Below are positions 62,235 to 64,000 of a stretch of 64,000 nt of DNA, piece by piece. Both the position numbers and the translations under genes were made by a program. The stretch covers positions 15,589 to 79,588 of the forward strand of contig NZ_JBMERR010000022.1 of assembly GCF_048820915.1 (NCBI RefSeq). Reading direction: 5' to 3'. Each line of letters begins with the position of its first letter. Within the stretch, counting starts at the first letter, position 1. The DNA is from Cribrihabitans_A pelagius (GTDB lineage Bacteria; Pseudomonadota; Alphaproteobacteria; Rhodobacterales; Rhodobacteraceae). Under the pieces are notes generated by a model that was given only the letters and a program-made list of their open reading frames with translations, had not been told where the DNA came from and ran no database searches.

Positions 62235-63314
62235 ATGACAGTCCTTGACGCCCAAGCCGCGATACGCCGCAAAGCGCGTGCCAGTCTCAGCAATGCGGCA
62301 GGCCGCTTCGATCTTGCCCGCCCCGCCGAGGATGACGGTTGGGCGCGGGAGCCGGAGCCGGACGTGATTCCCACCGAGGTGCGGGAGGAGGCGGCGCGCA
62401 CGGTCATCTCCTACAACCGCTCCCCCGATCTGCCTTTCGACCGCTCGATCAACCCCTACCGGGGCTGCGAGCATGGCTGCATCTACTGTTTCGCACGGCC
62501 CAGCCACGCCTATCTGGGGCTGTCACCGGGGATGGATTTCGAAACCCGGCTCGTTGCGCGCCCGAACGCGCCGGAGGTTCTGGCGCGGGAGCTCTCGGCA
62601 AAGCGCTACCGGGTGGCGCCGATTGCGATCGGCACCAATACCGATCCTTATCAGCCCTGTGAGCGGGAGCGCGGCATCACCCGGGCCTGCCTCGAAGTGC
62701 TGCGGGACTTCGGCCATCCGGTGGCGATCGTCACCAAGGGCACGCTGGTGGAGCGCGACCTCGACATCCTGGCGCCGATGGCGGCGCGGGGGCTGGTGCG
62801 GGTGGGGATCTCGGTGACCACGCTGGATGCGGATCTGTCGCGGCGGATGGAGCCGCGGGCGCCGTCACCTGCGCGGCGGCTCGCCGCCATCCGGCGGCTG
62901 GCGGAGGCGGGCGTGCCGGTGCGGATCATGACCTCGCCGCTGGTGCCGGGGCTGACCGACCACGAGCTGGAGGCGCTGCTGGCGGCCGGGGCGGAGGCGG
63001 GCGCCGATGCCGCCAGCTGGATCATGCTGCGGCTGCCGCGCGAGGTGTCGGAGCTGTGGCAGGAATGGCTGGCCGCGCATTACCCGGACCGCGCGGCCAA
63101 GGTAATGGCAAGGCTGCGGGAGATGCACGGCGGGCGCGACTATGACCCGCGATGGGGTCACCGGATGCGGGGCGAGGGCCGCTATGCGGAGATCATCGCG
63201 CAGCGCTTCAGGGCCGCCTGCAGGCGCTTGGGGCTCGCGGAAAAATCGCCCGGCCTGCGTTGCGATCTCTTTGCGGTGCCGCCGCAGCCGGGCGACCAGC
63301 TGGCGTTGTTCTGA
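62235..63314 (+). CDS. PA0069-family radical SAM protein, SPL-related
   Basis: The 359-residue protein has the iron-sulfur motif CEHGCIYC (near residue 78) in YRGCEHGCIYCFARPSHAYL, then IAIGTNTDPYQPCERERGIT and VRIMTSPLVPGLTD, as in the PA0069 family related to spore photoproduct lyase. Its reaction is not established; relatives reverse or modify DNA or nucleic acid lesions. An exact LexA box in its promoter points to induction by DNA damage. The ATG at 62235 gives MTVLDAQAAIRRKARA; earlier starts lie upstream of the -10 region. Confidence 0.9.
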   Translation: MTVLDAQAAIRRKARASLSNAAGRFDLARPAEDDGWAREPEPDVIPTEVREEAARTVISYNRSPDLPFDRSINPYRGCEHGCIYCFARPSHAYLGLSPGMDFETRLVARPNAPEVLARELSAKRYRVAPIAIGTNTDPYQPCERERGITRACLEVLRDFGHPVAIVTKGTLVERDLDILAPMAARGLVRVGISVTTLDADLSRRMEPRAPSPARRLAAIRRLAEAGVPVRIMTSPLVPGLTDHELEALLAAGAEAGADAASWIMLRLPREVSELWQEWLAAHYPDRAAKVMARLREMHGGRDYDPRWGHRMRGEGRYAEIIAQRFRAACRRLGLAEKSPGLRCDLFAVPPQPGDQLALF

Positions 63315-63399
63315 GCCCCGCCGGCACAGGCGGTGCATGCTGCGCGGCGCGGTGTTTTGTGCTATGCTCAGGGCCTCTGGTGAGAAGGATGGATTGCTG

Positions 63400-63678
63400 A
63401 TGACTTCTGTAGCTGTAAGGGCGCGGGTCACTGGCCGTGTGCAGGGTGTGGCCTTCCGGGCCTGGACCCGGGCCGAGGCGCTGCGCCACGGGCTCACCGG
63501 CTGGGTGCGCAACGAGCCGGACGGATCGGTGCGGGCGCTGCTGATGGGGCCTGCACCGGGCGTGGCCGACATGCTGCGCTGCATGGGCCGGGGGCCGGGC
63601 GCCGCCTGCGTGACCCAGGTGCTCTCGGAACGCTCCGAACCGGACCCGGATGTCGAAGGGTTCCGGATCCTGCACTAG
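63400..63678 (+). CDS. Acylphosphatase
   Basis: The 92-residue enzyme hydrolyses acyl phosphates such as carbamoyl phosphate. The catalytic Arg is in GRVQGVAFRAWTRAEA (near residue 19) and the Asn in GWVRNEPDGSV (near residue 37). The end VLSERSEPDPDVEGFRI is typical. Start could be ATG at 63400 or TTG at 63394. It follows the radical SAM gene by 85 bp. Confidence 0.93.
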   Translation: MTSVAVRARVTGRVQGVAFRAWTRAEALRHGLTGWVRNEPDGSVRALLMGPAPGVADMLRCMGRGPGAACVTQVLSERSEPDPDVEGFRILH

Positions 63679-63906
63679 CGGGGGTGGTGCGCCCCCGGGA
63701 TGCGTCCGGATGTATGCGTCCTGGGCGATGCGCCCGCGGCATAAAGCCCGGGTCGCGTGCTGCAGGCCATCGTCCGGCACGTATAACAGCCCCTGGCGGC
63801 CGGGCGCCTGGCAGGAAGGCAGGCGCCCGGTCATGTGCCAGCGGCAAGCACGCCGGCGCGGGTGCATCAAGCAGTTCTCTGTTTGCGGGATCGTCAAGTG
63901 CGGGTT
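63679..63906. other. Region without a called gene
   Basis: Frames are open on both strands, but their products are Arg/Pro/Ala-rich and show no family features. I see no repeat or RNA structure worth naming. Confidence 0.4.
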
Positions 63907-64000
63907 CTATTGCCGTTCGGGGTCCTGGTTCTCTACGAAGTCGGTGTTTCCGCTTCCTGATGGCGTCCGGGAGCTGACCAGCCAGAATGTCATTCGCGAA
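63907..64000 (-). CDS. Possible 3' end of a gene continuing past the window
   Basis: A minus-strand frame open to the edge ends SRMTFWLVSSRTPSGSGNTD and then FVENQDPERQ before a stop. The mixed, non-biased composition is unlike the surrounding shadow frames, which suggests a true C-terminus. An ATG at 63993 lies in frame, so it could also be a tiny 28-residue ORF. No family recognised. Confidence 0.3.
   Translation of the reverse strand, partial: SRMTFWLVSSRTPSGSGNTDFVENQDPERQ

Noticed and set aside
63684..63977. 97-codon plus-strand frame at the end of the window
   Set aside because: Composition is Ser/Gly/Arg/Ala-rich without family features or ribosome site, and it overlaps the more protein-like minus-strand frame.

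Overview
The window looks like chromosomal DNA from a marine alphaproteobacterium of the family Rhodobacteraceae (Roseobacter group, close to Leisingera, Phaeobacter or Ruegeria). This rests on the very high GC content, the DMSP lyase DddP, the gene order serS-yajC-secD-secF-ccmABCDG, the glnBA pair with P-II upstream, a Hint-domain protein of roseobacter type, and an alphaproteobacterial LexA box (GTTC-N7-GTTC). The genus is an inference from family knowledge; no rRNA is present to settle it.

Layout. 1-7.4 kb: RarD-type permease, a LysM membrane protein, an ATM1-type ABC exporter, a pseudo-receiver protein, a ribbon-helix-helix protein, and a divergent HxlR regulator / EamA exporter pair sharing two matched operators. 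7.6-12.7 kb: an RND pump and its membrane-fusion protein behind a perfect 18-bp palindrome. 12.9-18.2 kb: envelope and ribosome assembly genes (YfgM-like, BamB, Der), a fatty acid desaturase and a lysine-rich H1-like protein. 18.6-26.5 kb: serS, then the Sec accessory genes yajC-secD-secF, a Mth938-like protein and the cytochrome c maturation genes ccmABCDG. 27-31 kb: DOPA-dioxygenase-family protein, SDR oxidoreductase, aconitase. 31.2-37.7 kb: DUF1223 protein, LpxL-type acyltransferase, an isolated FliG, a TPR protein, an APH-fold phosphotransferase, purB. 38-43.8 kb: hydrolase-OsmC fusion, dddP facing away from a DUF3445 (haem N-demethylase family) gene, an unknown anchored protein, a lytic transglycosylase. 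43.9-51.2 kb: Hsp70-like protein and NYN-LOTUS protein back to back, a cold shock protein, glnA-glnB, a split and mosaic nnrE/nnrD pair, a Hint protein. 51.4-55.1 kb: two convergent tRNA genes, purM-purN, a small membrane protein, RNase D. 55.1-59.3 kb: an accessory stretch with a structured minus-strand locus holding two micro-ORFs, remnants of IS3, IS21 and IS5 elements, and an intact cytoplasmic subtilase. 59.4-64 kb: a lipoprotein, SufE, a corrinoid protein with a DUF1638 partner, a radical SAM protein under an apparent SOS promoter, and an acylphosphatase.

Most of the window is ordinary core genome. The parts that reward a second look are the LexA box exactly in the promoter spacer of the radical SAM gene, the hairpin-controlled micro-ORF locus at 55.15-55.47 kb, the low-GC recombination patch that splits the NAD(P)HX repair gene, the two identical-spacing operators between the HxlR and EamA genes, and a 68-bp dispersed repeat that lies only between convergent genes. 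No CRISPR array, rRNA, integrase or recognisable replication origin was seen.
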